Shown: piece by piece, positions 60,341 through 64,000 of the stretch
Numbering within the stretch: position 1 is the first letter of the stretch
Layout: each line of letters starts with the position of its first letter
Assembly (NCBI GenBank): GCA_964057225.1
Contig: OZ059899.1
Coordinates: forward strand, 14,268,501-14,332,500
DNA from: Auanema rhodensis
Taxonomy: Eukaryota > Nematoda > Chromadorea > Rhabditida > Rhabditidae
Direction of reading: 5' to 3'
DNA: 64,000 bases
The notes under the pieces: model-generated
What the model was told of the DNA's origin: nothing
What the model saw: the letters and a program-made list of their open reading frames with translations, nothing else
Database searches by the model: none
Program-made: the position numbers and the translations under genes

Positions 60341-62780
60341 ATCGGCAAGCTCGTATGGAAAAATAATGTGATAACAGTTTCATCTCAGAAAAGGAAGCAT
60401 AACAATGTTAGATATTTCATCAAATTCACCTGACACAGCAATAACGCACGGTCGATCGCTATTAATAACGCTAAATGCTAAATGCTATGTGACTGACTGA
60501 CTGATTGAATGACTACGCACATACTTAGAAGAATAAGAAAATTGAAGAGATACAAAGTATTCAATATTCTTAGTTCTAACAGAATTCTAGCGAGAAATAT
60601 TAAATTGGCAAGACAGAAAACTACAACAGATGACCGAAGCATATAGAAAGAGACAGTAGCTTGAGTAAATGAGCGCCGCGACGCGAACATTGGCTGCGTT
60701 GCGGTCGACGGTACCATTCTCTAAGGTCACTCTGCATGGTTAATATAAGAGGGTGAGGTCAAATGATGGCTGCAGTTGGGCACACCTGCGCTACTACGTG
60801 ATCCACAACGGTCAACCAGGGTCGTGTACACCAAACGCTATAGACAATCCTTCAATTAGATAAATACCACGAATTATAAAAAAACTCGGAAGTATCATTA
60901 GCTTATTAGTAGAACTTGAATATTCATCGTAATACACTGATAAAATGTATTTTCAACTACGTCAATAGTCAGTCTTATAGTTTGTTTTTGTTACTTTTTG
61001 AAAATAGAAAAGAAATCTGTATCACGACATTTTGTAGACGATTACATCTAGCATTTGCAGTGTAGAGAATAAATATTCAAATTAACCGATACCAAAGCTG
61101 CATACAGCTTTTCGTTGTCTTTCTAATGGAAGGAATAGAATATAGATCTAGTTTTGGCTAAGAGATGATCTCACAAGAAGCAAAAAACAAGATATAACAT
61201 TGCTACTAGTGTATTTTGCAATTAAAATAAGGACCTATCAATATATTAATAGAATCATTGAAATCTAGATATCAGATAATTTCTTAAAGGCAATCATTCT
61301 AATATGCAGTACCAGTTGGTAGCAGCGTCCTATACATGAGACGATGTCATAGTTGGAAAACAAGAAGGAGTAGGACGTATCGAGAAGGTCGTGCCGGGAC
61401 TAAAGGTTTAGAGAGCGAGAGAAAAAGTGGGTGGGAGAGCTTGGCCAGCCACTGCCAGCCCCGGGCCAGCATGACCGCAGTCACCCACAAAAGTGCAAAA
61501 AGAAATGTACTATATATGCAGATGTCAGCGAAAAAGAGTCGTCAAAACATTCTTTTCCAAAATAATTAATTTGAAACTTCATAGGTATTACAGTGCATTC
61601 AAATAATATTCTTTGATATATCGAAAAATTCTTCAGTTTGAAAAGTAGTTCAAAGAGGGAGAATGTGTTGAACTTTTGTGTTCGCATTGAACACGATAGT
61701 CGCGTTCAATCCAAATTAGGCTTTTCCTATACTTATAGTTCTAAAAATGTACTAATAAACGAAACAACGACTCTGGACAAAAAGGACATTTTAGATAACT
61801 TTTAAGAATATGACGTACACTCTTATGTACTATGAACGAAACCGAATCTTAGATTTGAAGAAAATGAAATGCTACTATGCAATATTGATAGCAAAATGGA
61901 ATATTTGGCTTTGTAAATTTAGGAAACGGCTGGGCAGCATGCAAGCAAAGCAAACTGAACAACATCTAAAGAGATCGAAAAAATGAGCAGTGTTCTACGT
62001 TTGAAGTTGTTTGTTGGATAAAAACAAGGCATTGGCAAAAAAAATTATACATGTAAACATGCAATGAACCAAGACACAATGATCACGGGCTTTACTAATA
62101 AAATCTTGTTCACTATTCGGCCAACAAATAGTTAAAGCTGTCATTCAAGACATTGAATACTATCTAAGTTCCCAAGCATATATGAATAATTATTTGAAGT
62201 TCGACCAGTATTCACGTTTGTTTTCAAGTTGGGCATTGCATTAAATAGATAAACAACAGTGTTGCTATCAAAAAAAAAGGATATTGGGCCCACAAAGTGA
62301 ATAACAGTCATGTTTAAGTTAAAATCGGTAAATAGAAATTGATAATTTAATAGACAAACCCATGATAGAAGAGCAAATAAATTCAACAAAAAATACCAGT
62401 TTTTGTTTAAGAAGGCTAAATTATTCAAGTAATGAAATTAAAGAAGCATTCAATATTGAGTAATATAGAATGAGCGTGTAAAATCTTATCAGACAGCTCT
62501 GATTGGCATAGTGCTTAAATAAGCTGACAGAAATCGAAGATACAACAGCCCGTACTACATGGTTATGATAGCGAAGCTATATCCTTTTTTTGCTCAACAA
62601 CATTTCATTAGTATGCGTGAAACTTCAGGACATAAGCCCGTACATGTCTACTAAAAACTAAAGTGCATACGAAAAGAAAAAACAAGTATTTGAAAAAACA
62701 GAATAAACTATAAAATCTAGTTTGAATGTGATAGTTGGTTTGGTTCAAATTGAGAGAAATCAACACATAACCGCCAAGAG
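60341..62780. other. Intergenic or intronic DNA, no gene recognised
   Basis: AT-rich single-copy-looking DNA with a GC-richer patch at 60660-60830 and another at 61320-61500. Neither shows a recognisable product on either strand. Confidence 0.5.
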
Positions 62781-62900
62781 ATGCCATCTGTCGAGGACTG
62801 CCTTGGAGGTGGCAATGAAGACCGTACCAGGTACAGACTGGCGGATATGGCACTGTACACGCGAACAACTTGGATTCATAGAATACAAAATCATGATTAA
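62781..62900 (+). other. Unidentified 39-codon plus-strand frame
   Basis: An ATG-initiated frame, MPSVEDCLGGGNEDRTRYRL then ADMALYTRTTWIHR before TAA, in a patch of balanced composition. The minus strand is also open here. No family is recognised. Confidence 0.2.
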
Positions 62901-64000
62901 AAGATAAGTTTGAAATTAATTTCTTAAAGTATAATAAAAACTACCAAAAAAAGTCACAAAAGCCTACTACTATTTGCTGAAAAGCTATATAACTATCAAA
63001 ACATATATGAACAAGAGCGAGAACGAGAGAAGTAAAGTCACATATAGCAGGCGAAAAGCAACAAACAACCCATGGTAAATTATTTTTCTTAAGCATATTG
63101 ATCGTCGCTATGAGAGACTTATAAACTAAAAGCATTTCTTCTTGGGGTAGTATTCTAGCACCAGAGGTGTCCTGGTGAACTATCGCATACGACCTTCCTA
63201 CTAAGGGGCGCCTAGTAAAAAAGTTTGAAGTGACACCTTGCGTTAACTGTCATTTAAGAAAAAGCTAGAAATGCATAGATGATAATGAAAATGGCGATAT
63301 ATGAGAAAGAGAAGGTGTTCAGCTTCAACCTAGTAGTTAGCAGATTCTTCGACATAGTCGGATCCTGTCAAAAGATGCACTCACGAGCAAAGAGCGAGTA
63401 AATACGCACAGATGCCGTGACGTCACCAGCTACGTCTAAACGTATAGGCTACCAACAGTAAATTGAACATAACAAGAAAAAGGGAATTTTGAATTTGAAA
63501 TACCCTACATTTCATCTTGATTTTCCGATGTATGATAAAAGAGGCCATGAGAATATACGAGAGACAGAGATTTTTGGCTTGGTATTGGATGAATTGTGTC
63601 AGGGTTGAGGAAGTCTTCAACCTCATATCGGAAGAAGCAAAAGCTTAAATACCGAATATAGTGCAGAAAATGCAGAAGCGGCATAATGAAATAGAAAATG
63701 TAGAACGCTTATAAAAGCTCGAAAAACAGATATAAACGTAGAAAATAGTTAGAAAAAGTACACACATTTGATAGTGCACCAAGCATCGGATACTCGCATC
63801 CCATAATACAAAAAACTACACGACAAGTACATTTGTGAAATATTTTGTAAATAATCCCCAACGAAATAACAAAAAGATCTCAAGGAACTAAGTACGAAAT
63901 TTAGCTAAGGCAAGGGAACAATCGATAAAGCAAAATAAAAATTCAATTTGGTATTAAAAAAATGCATTTATATTACTAAAAAATATCTATGATCTGGAGA
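62901..64000. other. Right edge, no gene recognised
   Basis: AT-rich DNA. A perfect TGACGTCA palindrome lies at 63418-63425 in a slightly GC-richer patch (63360-63440), a possible CREB/AP-1-type site; nothing else is supported. Confidence 0.5.

Overview
This is a window of nuclear DNA from an animal, almost certainly a nematode. Coding sequence is cut into many small exons bounded by GT and a T-rich ...TTTTCAG or ...TTTTAG acceptor, some introns are only 48-90 bp, and there is a 5S rRNA gene close to the Caenorhabditis type as I recall it. The DNA is AT-rich and full of CT/GA microsatellites. No bacterial, phage, CRISPR or clearly transposon-derived gene was recognised. The species cannot be named from the sequence alone.

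Three conserved protein genes could be assembled exon by exon with consistent reading phase. (1) About 2.4-24.8 kb, plus strand: an ERG/KCNH-family voltage-gated potassium channel (UNC-103/hERG type). The conserved part (15420-24765) is 19 exons and 720 codons, covering S1-S6, the SIGFGN filter, C-linker, cyclic-nucleotide-binding homology domain and C-terminal coiled coil, with two alternative last exons. The N-terminal PAS domain is not visible; it may lie left of the window or be absent from these isoforms. (2) 27.2-47.6 kb, minus strand: a Ca2+/calmodulin-dependent protein kinase kinase (CaMKK, CKK-1 type). The kinase core (27246-29482) is joined in phase to four small N-terminal exons up to 47582, giving a 529-residue model over about 20 kb. 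(3) 51.0-56.1 kb, minus strand: a Nemo-like kinase (NLK, LIT-1 type), 12 exons and 530 residues, lacking only its first exon(s).

The channel and CaMKK genes converge tail to tail across 2.5 kb (24766-27245). CaMKK and NLK run in the same direction with 3.5 kb between them, and a single 5S rRNA gene lies in that gap (49534-49651). The right end (56.1-64 kb) has no recognised gene; it should contain the NLK 5' end and has several short unidentified open frames.

The long introns show a strong strand asymmetry. From the left edge to about 26.5 kb CT tracts lie mostly on the plus strand, and from about 26.9 to 47 kb they lie mostly on the minus strand. In both cases pyrimidines are on the sense strand of the gene present, so the composition outlines the two transcription units and supports the long CaMKK 5' extension.

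Functionally the three genes are excitability and signalling proteins: a repolarising K+ channel, a Ca2+-triggered kinase kinase, and a proline-directed kinase of Wnt/beta-catenin-asymmetry signalling. Nothing in the sequence links them into one pathway. No clearly novel system was found. The most interesting leads are the composition boundaries, the alternative ends of the channel, stop-free mini-introns inside kinase domains, and several unidentified coding-like islands.
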